The notes beneath the pieces are model-generated. The model saw nothing but the letters and a program-made list of their open reading frames with translations, was not told where the DNA came from and made no database searches. Of a stretch of DNA of 33,669 nt, positions 1-7,553 are shown one piece after another. The stretch spans positions 1 through 33,669 of IMG/VR virus record IMGVR_UViG_3300031841_003108, one strand, 5' to 3'. The position numbers were made by a program, and so were the translations under genes. This DNA is from a virus. Position 1 is the stretch's first letter. Each line of letters begins with the position of its first letter.

Positions 1-586
1 CAGGTTTCACCAGCTTTAGAAGCAAGTCGGCAAGCGGCTTTGCTAGGAGGGCCGCTGAGGTCGCAACCACAGCAATAGAAGCTGTCGTCGTCACCTGTTC
101 GGGAGCTGGAAGGTAATCAGTGAGCTTGAGCTCTGTCTTTATTGTCTCTACAGGCTCCGCTGGCTTCGGTTCTTCTGCTGGCTCGGGCTTCTTGTCCTCA
201 GACGGGGTTTCGGAGCGCGTGCCTGGGACTGGGGCCGGATTAGGTATCTCTGGAGCTGCAGGAGGCTCAGGAACCTCAGCCTTGTATGAGGGGACAGGCG
301 CTTCAGTCGTGAGAATTAAATCCTCTGGAGCGTAGTCCAGAGGTGTAAAAGAGGGTGCGTTTGCGTCGCAGTACGTCCTGACACCATTAGGGTCATCGGC
401 TGTGATGGTGTTCGACTTGCCTGACTGTGGGTGTGCCTTTACGCAGCCTGGTAAGAGTACTACCGGCTTGCTGAGGTTTACCGTTACGGGAACCTGGATG
501 GCATTCACCACTGGGGGTGCCACCATCCAATTATGGATTTGGACGGGTTTGATGCTGTTGATACCTACATCAGGTATGTCAGCCAT
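1..586 (-). CDS. Virion structural protein, proline-rich (3' end outside window)
   Basis: The reading frame starts at ATG 586-584 and is still open at base 1, so the C-terminus lies outside the window. About 195 residues are visible. The N-terminus (MADIPDVGINSIKPVQIHNW) is followed by a Pro/Glu/Ala/Lys-rich linker at about residues 90-145, then TTTASIAVVATSAALLAKPL and ADLLLKLVKP. That last stretch is a hydrophobic helix which I recognise from a proline-rich virion protein conserved in cyanophages, including T4-like cyanomyoviruses. Its job in the particle is unknown to me; a linker carrying a C-terminal hydrophobic segment would fit an anchored or penetrating component. The start overlaps the stop of the preceding gene by one base (TGATG), which implies translational coupling. 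The family match is from memory and was not checked by search. Confidence 0.8.
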   Translation of the reverse strand, partial: MADIPDVGINSIKPVQIHNWMVAPPVVNAIQVPVTVNLSKPVVLLPGCVKAHPQSGKSNTITADDPNGVRTYCDANAPSFTPLDYAPEDLILTTEAPVPSYKAEVPEPPAAPEIPNPAPVPGTRSETPSEDKKPEPAEEPKPAEPVETIKTELKLTDYLPAPEQVTTTASIAVVATSAALLAKPLADLLLKLVKP

Positions 587-867
587 CACCCCATGGGGAT
601 TGCAGGACCCGTCTGCTTGGGCAGCACGTTGAGCTGTTGATCGTGCTGTTTCTGCATTTCAGGTTTGATCTTGTCAGAGAACATGGAGTCCATATTTCCA
701 GTCAAGGCCTTAGTTTGCTTACCGAGCTGGTCTGTCAGCTGTCCACTGATGGTCTTGATCAATGCATCCTTTTGCTGCTGGATGATTGCGTCCTTATTCA
801 CAAAGACGTAACCAATCAGGAGATTGGGAAACAGTGCTAGGACTGTGATAAGGATTTTGAAGAGCAT
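586..867 (-). CDS. Small single-pass membrane protein
   Basis: This 93-residue protein begins MLFKILITVLALFPNLLIGY, a hydrophobic segment at residues 2-21 that is a likely signal anchor. A polar helical region follows (VNKDAIIQQQKDALIKTI onward, residues about 23-70), then a short tail ending PKQTGPAIPMG. The architecture is an N-terminal anchor with a helical body. I do not recognise a named family, although short anchored proteins beside the proline-rich virion protein are usual in cyanophages. The start overlaps the stop of the 51-residue gene upstream and the stop overlaps the start of the next gene, so it belongs to a tightly coupled string. A lysis accessory or virion membrane role is possible; neither is shown by the sequence. 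Confidence 0.75.
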   Translation of the reverse strand: MLFKILITVLALFPNLLIGYVFVNKDAIIQQQKDALIKTISGQLTDQLGKQTKALTGNMDSMFSDKIKPEMQKQHDQQLNVLPKQTGPAIPMG

Positions 868-1022
868 CAGTCGTCAGCCGGAAGCGGTTCGTTGCCTTCG
901 GCTAGCCATTCCTGGAACGGCGGATGATCAGCAGTGCAGGTGACCCTAATCAAGCCGTCATCATCGACACGGGCGTAAATCTGCTGACCTTCAGCAGTAA
1001 GCGGAAGCATTTTGTAGTTCAT
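867..1022 (-). CDS. Truncated tail-fibre chaperone paralog (51 aa)
   Basis: A short gene running from ATG at 1022 to TGA at 867-869. Its 51 residues match the first ~52 of the 121-residue protein at 8355-8720: both begin MNYK, carry IYARVDDD or IYARIDDD, and share RVTCTADHP then WLAEGN..LPAD. The paralog continues for about 70 more residues with a W.AIREKRDQLIRDSDW region typical of phage tail-assembly chaperones, and this copy stops where that region would start. It follows a fibre gene with an ATGA overlap exactly as the full-length copy does. It may be a decayed chaperone or a functional N-terminal domain that binds the fibre tip. The coding call is strong because reading frame, overlap and paralogy all agree; the function is inferred. 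Confidence 0.8.
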   Translation of the reverse strand: MNYKMLPLTAEGQQIYARVDDDGLIRVTCTADHPPFQEWLAEGNEPLPADD

Positions 1023-2173
1023 AGTTCAGCACTCCAGGCTAAAAATACGTCACCAATTCTGAATCTGCATTGGTTGGCTTGCGTGTTGGTCAGACCAGAC
1101 AGAGTAAATATAATTGTTATGTTATTTTTAGTAGTCGGACCGATTACAGGAACAGAACTACAGTTGGTAGTTGATCCACTCCTAACTTCGTAGTCACTCG
1201 CCGTCCCAGTTTGTTCCAAAGAAGAAGGAGGGGTTCTCATAGTGACTGGAAAGTCAATCATGACTTTGGCTTCAGTTGATCCTTCGTTGTAGCCAATCCC
1301 GATAGGATCACTGTTGCTGTCAGATTGAATCCTTTGGTAATACCGCTGACACCTACGCAGCTCATCGCCGTAGCTCCTGTGCTCAAACGGTGTGGCGACT
1401 TCACCGACCTCTAATTGGATGCCGGTAATTTGCCATTCGTTAGCGGTGCTATCGGCAAGATTTACCTGACCGACTGCACGATCTGTATTGTCTTGCGCTT
1501 GCCAACTTGTCGCCAAAGTACCTGAACTCCAGTCGGTTCCCACAGCAAGCCACCACCTGACCGTCAAACTATTGCCATTATCATTATCCAGAGAACCCGT
1601 TGTGTCTCCGGGAAACGTAATTGTTTTTTTCTCCCAAGTGCCTGAAGAGTCAATAGTGTAGGACCTGCTTATATGGCGAGTATTGTCTGAATCAAACAAT
1701 TCAACAATGTAAGTTCCAGTTTTGTTGCTTTGCACCCAGAAACTTAACGTTAAAGATTCTGCCGCAGAGGTTCCTTTTTTGAGATGCTGTAAATCCTGGC
1801 CCTCAAAGTTGTATCTAAAATTGCATTGATCATTGGCACCCAACGAAGCTTTCGCAGTGGTACAGTCGATTTTTATACTATCTTTAAAGGCATCAAGTGA
1901 AGTAGTGCTGTTTTCAACTGTCCATGTCCCAGCGCCTGATATTATAAATGCATAACGGTCGGCACCGTAATTATCTCCACTTGTTAATCCGGTAAAACTC
2001 GTCCCTCGTTGAGCCACCTGCATCGCACCGTTGATCATCAGGTTGCGATTGGTAAGCGGTCCAGCAGAAGGCAGCGATTGCCCTTCAATACTTACGTGAC
2101 CAGAGCCATCAATACTGATACCACCATCAGTAGTGTTGGTATTTTTAATAGAATTTACGCGGATTGTGCTCAT
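1019..2173 (-). CDS. Tail fibre / receptor-binding protein, paralog of 8717-9808
   Basis: 384 residues. The N-terminus (MSTIRVNSIKNTNTTDGGIS, about residues 1-38) looks like a virion-attachment module. The cyanophage/marine-phage motif NGAMQVAQRGTS follows at about residues 47-58, then a beta-rich centre (about 60-260) resembling a carbohydrate-binding jelly roll (LTLSFWVQSNKTGTYIVEL). Next come the conserved FEHRSYGDELRRCQRYYQR and a C-terminal domain ending FLAWSAEL. The paralog at 8717-9808 shares everything except the N-terminus and the details of the centre. The start overlaps the stop of the 89-residue gene (ATGA), preceded by GGAGACGC as ribosome site. The next gene is the truncated chaperone. 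Host-surface binding is inferred from the family. Confidence 0.85.
   Translation of the reverse strand: MSTIRVNSIKNTNTTDGGISIDGSGHVSIEGQSLPSAGPLTNRNLMINGAMQVAQRGTSFTGLTSGDNYGADRYAFIISGAGTWTVENSTTSLDAFKDSIKIDCTTAKASLGANDQCNFRYNFEGQDLQHLKKGTSAAESLTLSFWVQSNKTGTYIVELFDSDNTRHISRSYTIDSSGTWEKKTITFPGDTTGSLDNDNGNSLTVRWWLAVGTDWSSGTLATSWQAQDNTDRAVGQVNLADSTANEWQITGIQLEVGEVATPFEHRSYGDELRRCQRYYQRIQSDSNSDPIGIGYNEGSTEAKVMIDFPVTMRTPPSSLEQTGTASDYEVRSGSTTNCSSVPVIGPTTKNNITIIFTLSGLTNTQANQCRFRIGDVFLAWSAEL
1332..1387 (-). repeat. Near-identical block shared with 9036-9091
   Basis: 56 bases encoding the FEHRSYGDELRRCQRYYQR region of the fibre. They match 9036-9091 at 53 of 56 positions by direct reading, while flanking fibre sequence has diverged widely. 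Candidate recombination block between paralogous fibres. Confidence 0.85.
2007..2044 (-). repeat. Near-identical block shared with 9711-9748
   Basis: 38 bases encoding NLMINGAMQVAQRG at the start of the fibre body; 36 of 38 match 9711-9748. With the block at 1332-1387 it brackets the diverged central domain. Confidence 0.8.
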
Positions 2174-2439
2174 TCTGCGTCTCCAGGATATGGATAACGG
2201 GTACGGATTTCAGCGACCTTTGCGGTCCATTCATCCATAGTAGCTTCTCCACGCTGTGCCTGGAAGAACAACGGGTCGGCTTCTGCGGCGTAGGCAGCGG
2301 CGCGGTCAGCTTCTGCCTTTTCGCGCAGCCTTACAGGCAATACGTCGCGTTCGTATGCCTCACGCTTTGCGATTTCTGCAGCAGTGAGCGGCGTTTCAGT
2401 GATTTCGCCGGTTTGCAAGTTGCGTGTGATTTTATTCAT
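2170..2439 (-). CDS. Probable tail-fibre assembly chaperone, small
   Basis: 89 residues, mostly charged and helical: MNKITRNLQTGEITETPLTA, then a Lys/Arg/Glu/Ala-rich helix (about residues 22-62) and a C-terminal W.AKVAEIRTRYPYPGDAE. Small helical proteins ending in a tyrosine-proline 'YP.P' segment are common beside marine phage fibres and are usually called tail assembly chaperones. The 110-residue protein at 3098-3430 ends similarly (KYPKPAGGAE). The codons for the final G.AE also form the ribosome-binding site (GGAG) and the ATGA overlap for the fibre gene that follows. The start has GGAGTAATC just upstream. The chaperone role is inferred from position and composition, not from a catalytic motif. 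Confidence 0.75.
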   Translation of the reverse strand: MNKITRNLQTGEITETPLTAAEIAKREAYERDVLPVRLREKAEADRAAAYAAEADPLFFQAQRGEATMDEWTAKVAEIRTRYPYPGDAE

Positions 2440-2441
2440 GA

Positions 2442-3101
2442 TTACTCCACCCGATAGTGAACATAGACCGTACCAGCATCAAAACTTCCTGAAGGTGTTG
2501 AGATGGTCACTCGATCTAACGTGCCGCCGGCATCAACGTAGCCGTTCATATAATAAACCTTGCTTTGTCCCGGAACCCGACCCCTGTAGTGAGCAAACCA
2601 TCTATTTCCGTTTGCATCACCACGCTCTAATTTCATGATCGCGTAGTTAGCGTAAGCGGCATCATTGGTGCCTTTGGTTGTAAAAGCATCCGTTGTGCTG
2701 CCGCGTGTATCAGATGTGTTGCCATAGTATCCAGCGATGAAATCGTAGCCACTGGTCGTGTCTCCGCTTGAAGTTCCAACCAAAATGTCCCATTCGACTG
2801 CCGAATTTACCGACAAGCCATCAATAACGATGTGAATCGCCTGTGCATCGCTAGGAATACTGCTAACTGTCACAGAGGCACCGGTAAGACTTGTGCCCGT
2901 TGAGTCATAAGTCCAGCCAGTTGTGTCAGTCGTCTGATCAACGAACGAAAGAACGCCCGATCCGTTTGTCTGGATGACCTGCCCGCTTGAGCCGTCAGCC
3001 GTTGGTAAGGTGAAGCTAATATCACTACCTGAAGGACTTGTATCAGCTGGAGCGTCGATAGATACCGAGCCGGCGCTACTACCGTTTAACTTAAGTGTCA
3101 T
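2442..3101 (-). CDS. Tail fibre protein, modular
   Basis: 219 residues. The first ~60 residues (MTLKLNGSSAGSVSIDAPAD, then a Ser/Gly-rich run to VIQTNGSGVLSFV) are of a type that recurs at the N-terminus of marine phage fibres and probably anchors or trimerises the protein. The remaining ~150 residues form an apparently globular beta domain (VTVSSIPSDAQAIHIVIDGL ... DRVTISTPSGSFDAGTVYVH). It overlaps the preceding chaperone-like gene by four bases (ATGA), with AGGAGGTGC as a strong ribosome-binding site. Receptor recognition is inferred from cassette position and domain style. The short length suggests a tip or decoration fibre rather than a long shaft. Confidence 0.8.
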   Translation of the reverse strand: MTLKLNGSSAGSVSIDAPADTSPSGSDISFTLPTADGSSGQVIQTNGSGVLSFVDQTTDTTGWTYDSTGTSLTGASVTVSSIPSDAQAIHIVIDGLSVNSAVEWDILVGTSSGDTTSGYDFIAGYYGNTSDTRGSTTDAFTTKGTNDAAYANYAIMKLERGDANGNRWFAHYRGRVPGQSKVYYMNGYVDAGGTLDRVTISTPSGSFDAGTVYVHYRVE

Positions 3102-3430
3102 TCTGCACCTCCTGCCGGCTTCGGATACTTAGCTTTCACAGCTTCACACGCCGCATAATATTCTTCTATTTTAGTATCATCTCCTTTGCTTGACCAGTAC
3201 AAGGCGTCGGCAAGGTCGGCCATGCTGGGGTATTCCGGTGCGCGTTGGCGCTGATACTCGGTGGCGGCTAGCTCAGCTGCAATCTCAGCAGCGGCGGCAT
3301 CGACAAGAGCTTGGTCTAGTTCGATCTTGTTGCCGTCAGTATCAAATACGCCTGCCGGTTGATCACCAATTGCCTCTTCCAAACATTTAACGGCGTTTGG
3401 ATAGGCTCGATATATAGCTTGATGGTTCAT
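3098..3430 (-). CDS. Probable tail-fibre assembly chaperone
   Basis: 110 residues, almost entirely helical by composition. Residues about 38-60 are Ala/Glu-rich, and the C-terminal third (APEYPSMADLADALYWSSKG ... YAACEAVKAKYPKPAGGAE) matches the style of marine phage tail-assembly chaperones, which carry 'YPS..DQLDALYW...' followed by 'VK.KYPKP'. It lies between two fibre genes and overlaps both by four bases. Its final codons supply the AGGAGGTGCAGA ribosome site of the next fibre, mirroring the end of the 89-residue gene at 2170-2439. The role is inferred from family resemblance and position. Confidence 0.8.
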   Translation of the reverse strand: MNHQAIYRAYPNAVKCLEEAIGDQPAGVFDTDGNKIELDQALVDAAAAEIAAELAATEYQRQRAPEYPSMADLADALYWSSKGDDTKIEEYYAACEAVKAKYPKPAGGAE

Positions 3431-4041
3431 GGCAGGTACTCCGCGACAATAATGTTAGATGCTACTCGGTTTCGAAGAGTCGCATCGTCTGCATTATTTA
3501 CAGTTGAATTTGAATAAAAAGTATGAGACCCGTTGTCGCTATTATCAACAAGTACGTTGTAATCAAGTTGACTTGTAACGCCAGGACTATCTACAAAGCA
3601 GGCTGTGTGACTTGATATACGAATATTTGTGCTTGGATCAGTATATTCAAAAGTTGTAGTTGCTACCCGCGACCCAGTGGAAGTACCAACGCTAATTGGG
3701 GTTGTACCACGCCTCAGTATAGTACCCATATAAGTGTAATCCATCGACCCTTTTAGGGTGTAAAAGATAATAATTTTACTTGAAGTTGAGGACGGCGTAA
3801 TGTTTACAGTCAACCATTTAGTTGTACCAGTACTATTGGCAGAAATAGCTTCAGTGCTCCTTGTGGTAGTTGTTTGACTTTGAACCTGCAAAATCTTCCC
3901 ACCAGTACCAGACGGCAACGTGACCGTCTTACCAGACAGATCCAACGTAGACGCCAAGTCCGCTGCAGTTACTGATCCATTAGGGTAACCACCTGCACTA
4001 ATTCCGGTAAGCGTTCCGTCGCCGTTAATAGCAATAGGCAT
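3427..4041 (-). CDS. Tail fibre protein, modular
   Basis: 204 residues. The N-terminal ~48 residues (MPIAINGDGTLTGISAGGYP ... LASTLDLSGKTVTLPSGTGG) form a recognisable cyanophage fibre attachment module. The C-terminal ~150 residues are a beta-rich globule starting VQSQTTTTRSTEA, with WLTVNITPSSTSSKIIIFYT, a type seen at fibre tips in marine phages. GAGGTAA about ten bases upstream of the ATG is the ribosome site. The stop overlaps the start of the 110-residue chaperone-like gene. This is another member of the fibre array with its own N-terminal module and tip. Target specificity cannot be read from the sequence. Confidence 0.8.
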   Translation of the reverse strand: MPIAINGDGTLTGISAGGYPNGSVTAADLASTLDLSGKTVTLPSGTGGKILQVQSQTTTTRSTEAISANSTGTTKWLTVNITPSSTSSKIIIFYTLKGSMDYTYMGTILRRGTTPISVGTSTGSRVATTTFEYTDPSTNIRISSHTACFVDSPGVTSQLDYNVLVDNSDNGSHTFYSNSTVNNADDATLRNRVASNIIVAEYLP

Positions 4042-4055
4042 GATCTTAATTTACC

Positions 4056-4553
4056 TCAAATAACAGTCCAGGTGGAACCCGAAGGTATAGTAACCGTGAC
4101 CCCGGAATTCACAGTACAGGGGCCAAACGAGCCTGCGTTCTTCCCAGTCGGAATCGTATAGTCAGTATCTACAGCCTGTTCATTAAGGAGAAATACGTGG
4201 TTACCTGCACCACCTGTAGCTCCGGTGAAGTTAGAAGCTAGTTTCGCCTCAGTAACCGAGCCATCAGCCGGGGTGTTGATGTCGACCGCATCGCCCTGCA
4301 TGATGGCGAAGAAGTCCAGACTACTGGCCGGAGCAGTAGTAAAGGTGATCTGATCCCCCGAAACGGTGTAGTCAACGCTGGGGTTCTGAATCACACCGCC
4401 AACGGAAACAACCAGCTGGCTAGTGCTTGCCGGGTAAACAGCAGTACCGCTTACCCTCAGATTAAATGTTACTAACGACCCGTTGAAAGAGCCCGAGATG
4501 TCATCAATCTCACGGTTCTGTCCACGGGCTGGTTGTCTCCCGATGTATGACAC
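4056..4553 (-). CDS. Short tail fibre protein, GTG start
   Basis: 165 residues starting at GTG 4553-4551 (SYIGRQPARGQ...). The GTG choice is supported by the paralog at 7553-8341, which begins ATG with PYIGQQ in the same position. Both share an N-terminal domain of about 95 residues: IDDIS.SFNG..T.F.L, then LVVSVGGV.Q or LISVGGVVQ, then an 'I.F..AP.S...F' segment. After this comes a short beta domain (NHVFLLNEQAVDTDYTIPTG ... GVTVTIPSGSTWTVI). No good ribosome site is visible before the GTG, so expression may be low or may depend on readthrough from upstream. It probably acts as a short fibre or adaptor that uses the shared N-terminal domain to dock on the virion. Confidence 0.8.
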   Translation of the reverse strand: MSYIGRQPARGQNREIDDISGSFNGSLVTFNLRVSGTAVYPASTSQLVVSVGGVIQNPSVDYTVSGDQITFTTAPASSLDFFAIMQGDAVDINTPADGSVTEAKLASNFTGATGGAGNHVFLLNEQAVDTDYTIPTGKNAGSFGPCTVNSGVTVTIPSGSTWTVI

Positions 4554-4601
4554 AGTGGACTAGTTCTAGATAGTCTAATTGTAATCGAAGGATTCTTTCG
4601 A

Positions 4602-5180
4602 TCAACCCTGCTCGGGCCAGGGGGTGATGAACGGCTCTGTATTAGCAACCATCGAATCTGTGGCTTCGTCGTACACCTTGGGTTGATTGGTCAGAAGAGC
4701 AGCAAGTTCAGCAGTAGTCGTGCAGGCCTTGATCTCTTCTTCACGGGTTCCGCAGGTGGTGCGGACGGCAGCGCGATAAGTCGAAACCGCAGCAGGAATC
4801 TCAGCAGTCGGATCTTCCGCTTTACGAGTGACATACCAGTCAGAAGGCGACAGAAAAGAACCTGCGATTTCCTTTTGTCGCTGGACCCACTCAGTTTTCA
4901 GACCAATATTGATGACTTGCTCACCGTCCTCGTCGAGAACTGCATCGCCATTCTCATCAACTGCGGGTTCATCCTCCAGTCGTTTAGGTAGGAGGGTGCC
5001 CGATTCATTTCGGCCCCAATAGAAGCGACCGTCATAGGGTTCCGGATCAGGGACCCAGGAGATGCCTGCAAGCTCTTTATCTCTTTCAGTAGCAAGACGA
5101 AGCCAATTCGCAGGGTACTGAATGCCGTTTAACGTAAAGGCCTTACCTACACGGATAGTTTTCCCGTCAGCGACAAACAT
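4602..5180 (-). CDS. Probable tail-fibre assembly chaperone / fibre-associated protein
   Basis: 192 residues from ATG 5180. A TTG two codons upstream (5186) is in frame, but the ATG matches the expected MFVADGKTIRVGKAF start. The N-terminal part includes NGIQYPANWLRLATERDKEL. A variable acidic loop follows (DEPAVDENGDAVLDEDGEQV), then a conserved-looking helical part: WVQRQKEIAGSFLSPSDWYV, TRKAEDPTAEIPA, TYRAAVRTTCGTREEEI. The pattern 'AGS.L.P.DW...R..E....P......YRAA.R' is typical of marine phage tail-fibre assembly chaperones. The gene sits directly after the 775-residue spike, its probable client. A perfect 6-bp hairpin at 5209-5226 separates the two. Function is inferred. Confidence 0.75.
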   Translation of the reverse strand: MFVADGKTIRVGKAFTLNGIQYPANWLRLATERDKELAGISWVPDPEPYDGRFYWGRNESGTLLPKRLEDEPAVDENGDAVLDEDGEQVINIGLKTEWVQRQKEIAGSFLSPSDWYVTRKAEDPTAEIPAAVSTYRAAVRTTCGTREEEIKACTTTAELAALLTNQPKVYDEATDSMVANTEPFITPWPEQG

Positions 5181-5225
5181 AACCAATCTCTTTTACTTCT
5201 AGTTTAGTGGATCTTACTTTAGATC

Positions 5226-7553
5226 CTAGCGAGCAGTGGCGGGCGAAACACCGGAGCCGCCGAATGGGTGTGAGGCAAAGGCGACGAAAATGTGTGTGTT
5301 TCCACTGCCGTTAATACCTGCGTTACTTCCGCGTACTTTGAAGCCATTCGACAAAGTATCAAAAGAACGGTTGTTGCTGCTTAAATCGTATTCAGCACCA
5401 GATGTATTCGCTCTTAAACCCTTGTCGTGAAAATTGTAAGGATCACGAGCGGTGTCATAAATTTCCCACTCGTCAGTGCTGCTATTTGCGTTCTTAACGA
5501 GAATGTATGCCGGTCTAAACCCGCAATACACAAACGGACCATCGCTTGACCCGTTGCCGGTGTAGGTGCCGAACTTGCTGTAGCCTTCGACTTCGGCAAA
5601 GCAGTAGGCGACGTTGGTCCAAGTGTCGTCTTGGTTGTAAGAAATAACAGTAGAAGTAGGGGCATTAAAGCTCAAACCGGTAAAACTATCAGTTGCGTTC
5701 AGTCTTCCATACTTCATGGAACCATCGATGATATTTGTCATGAATAGCCAGTTGCCTGCGTTGTTCCTGCTTTTGGCTAAAATAACCTTTGGAGCGACGC
5801 CGAGGCCATGCCCGTAGGTCTCGTTGGTGCCATTTGTAGTCATCGTGACGATTGAAAAGCCAGCCGTGGGGTTGGCGCTTACCGTGGCGGGTTCGCTGCC
5901 ATCGGTGTTGCTTGAGCCGCTGCCGCCTGCAAGCCAACTCCAAAGCACATAGCTCACACCGGGAGCACCACGCAAAGCGTTGTTATTGCCAATCGTGACC
6001 CCTGTGCTGGTCAGATCGATGTCGCCTGAAGTTTCGGCAGAGTTTTCGTTGGATTGCAGAACTAAATCATTGCCGCGAACCCTGTCAGTCAGGCTGTGCG
6101 ATTGACTCGTGCTGCGAGATTTAATCCAAGCCAAATCAGTAGCCATGCCAGCATCGACGCTTTGGCTTCCACTGACACCCGTATATAAAGTAGTGCTGAA
6201 ATACTTCGACCCATCGGCAATCTCCGGCGCGGGGAGGTTCGACGTGTTCAGCGCCTTGAAACCTGTGGGTGGGGTGTACTCAAAGGCGCGTTGTCCGAAG
6301 TTGCAAACCAAATTTGTACCACTGGTGCTACTTGTGTCACCAATGGCAGGAACAAAAGTTCCGCTCACACTTGAATAAGCCGTGCCTTGACTGACGCCAT
6401 TTTTATAAAAAACAAGTGTACCAGCGTCCAAATCAAGCGCAGTACCAATTACATCACCTGCTCCGTAACTAGCGCCATAAGTGGCATCGACGTTATTGTG
6501 CCTTGTTTCGCCTGTTGAATAATACGAATAACCAGTTGCATAATTTCCAGGCTGATTGGCGATATCTGTTTCAGCCGCACCTAAAATGCCACCAGCGACG
6601 TTCGCAGTAGCAGTTGTTTGCGGTGTTACTTCCCAATACCACTTACCTGAAGAAACAGCAATTGTTCCTTTAGCGTTGCCGTAAGCAGACGTCGGCGTGT
6701 TAAATCGCAAATTGCCTTCGATCATGTCCGCATTGCTCGGACCGAATGACAGCGGATTTAACGTACACCAGTTATTCGTCGGCGTATCGCTCATCACGTC
6801 CGTTCCAGTGCCGGAGGTGGTGAAGCCAGAAGCGGTGAAGTCGTTGCTGCCAGCTTGGTCTTCGCCTAGGTTGCTGGAATTTGAAAAATTGATATAGAAC
6901 CCATTAGTGCCATACGTCAAACCCGACACGTTGATCGGACGCCACACGTCGTTATCGTCATACTCGCCAAAGCTTGTGGGGTCTAACTGAGTGCCATCGA
7001 CATGATGGATTTCTGCCATGTAGCCGCCGTAATAAAGATTGCCGCCTTGGGCGTATCGACCGATGTCATGCCGGCTTGTACCGTTCCAGCCAAGGGTCTG
7101 ATTTTGCGTCGGATAAGTAGACGTGCCAAATGCGGTTATCTGTTCCCCGTTGATGTAGAGCTTGAATCGGTTTGCTTCAGTTGCTTGAGTCGTGTCTACA
7201 GCAATAACTAAGTGATACCAAGCGGAGGGGTCTCTGAAAACTTGCGTAGTTACGAAATTAAGGCGGGCGCCGCCAGAGTCATAAATCTGAAGGGTGTTAT
7301 CACTTTTCCAGCGAATCTGGCTTTCATTTGATCCATCACCGCCATAGTAAGGACAAAAAATACCTTGATTAGCCGTAAAAGAGCCTCTTTTTAGCCAAGC
7401 ACTAAACGTCCAAGTTTTTTGGTTACCTGCACTGCTTGGGGTTCGATTGAGGTATGTAGAGCCGTTGTCGTCAAACCGCAAGCTCTGCTTAATTTGATAC
7501 GGTCCTTGATTACCACTGGCACCAGCCAGCATGGCGGCATGGAAAAAAGACAT
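5226..7553 (-). CDS. Large tail spike: LamG-like + SPRY-like + DUF7483-like
   Basis: 775 residues, the largest receptor-binding candidate. Residues about 22-200 look like a LamG/concanavalin lectin domain (TWTFSAWLKRGSF, WYHLVIAVDTT, FKLYINGEQI). Residues about 290-425 look like a SPRY domain (GKWYWEVTPQ, GDVIGTALDLDAGTLVFYKN). From about 445 to the end there is a repeat-rich beta region (AWIKSRSTSQSHSLTDRVRG, VLWSWLAGGSG, GHGLGVAPKVILAKSRNNAG, GFRPAYILVKNANSSTDEWE) typical of the DUF7483 domain found in marine phage spikes. The start overlaps the stop of the 262-residue fibre by one base. The chain LamG-SPRY-DUF7483 is known to me from marine phages; the glycan target is unknown. The domain boundaries are estimates by eye. 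Confidence 0.88.
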   Translation of the reverse strand: MSFFHAAMLAGASGNQGPYQIKQSLRFDDNGSTYLNRTPSSAGNQKTWTFSAWLKRGSFTANQGIFCPYYGGDGSNESQIRWKSDNTLQIYDSGGARLNFVTTQVFRDPSAWYHLVIAVDTTQATEANRFKLYINGEQITAFGTSTYPTQNQTLGWNGTSRHDIGRYAQGGNLYYGGYMAEIHHVDGTQLDPTSFGEYDDNDVWRPINVSGLTYGTNGFYINFSNSSNLGEDQAGSNDFTASGFTTSGTGTDVMSDTPTNNWCTLNPLSFGPSNADMIEGNLRFNTPTSAYGNAKGTIAVSSGKWYWEVTPQTTATANVAGGILGAAETDIANQPGNYATGYSYYSTGETRHNNVDATYGASYGAGDVIGTALDLDAGTLVFYKNGVSQGTAYSSVSGTFVPAIGDTSSTSGTNLVCNFGQRAFEYTPPTGFKALNTSNLPAPEIADGSKYFSTTLYTGVSGSQSVDAGMATDLAWIKSRSTSQSHSLTDRVRGNDLVLQSNENSAETSGDIDLTSTGVTIGNNNALRGAPGVSYVLWSWLAGGSGSSNTDGSEPATVSANPTAGFSIVTMTTNGTNETYGHGLGVAPKVILAKSRNNAGNWLFMTNIIDGSMKYGRLNATDSFTGLSFNAPTSTVISYNQDDTWTNVAYCFAEVEGYSKFGTYTGNGSSDGPFVYCGFRPAYILVKNANSSTDEWEIYDTARDPYNFHDKGLRANTSGAEYDLSSNNRSFDTLSNGFKVRGSNAGINGSGNTHIFVAFASHPFGGSGVSPATAR

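Noticed and set aside
402-632. Plus-strand open frames at 120-335 and 402-632
   Set aside because: They lie opposite the proline-rich virion gene, which continues unbroken on the minus strand and has a recognisable C-terminal motif.
4584-4602. Hairpin ATCGAA...TTCGAT as a terminator after the 192-residue gene
   Set aside because: Six pairs with a seven-base loop and no T-run on either strand; too weak to call.
5209-5226. Hairpin GGATCT...AGATCC as a terminator after the large spike gene
   Set aside because: Perfect six-pair stem but no T-tract after it on the minus strand.
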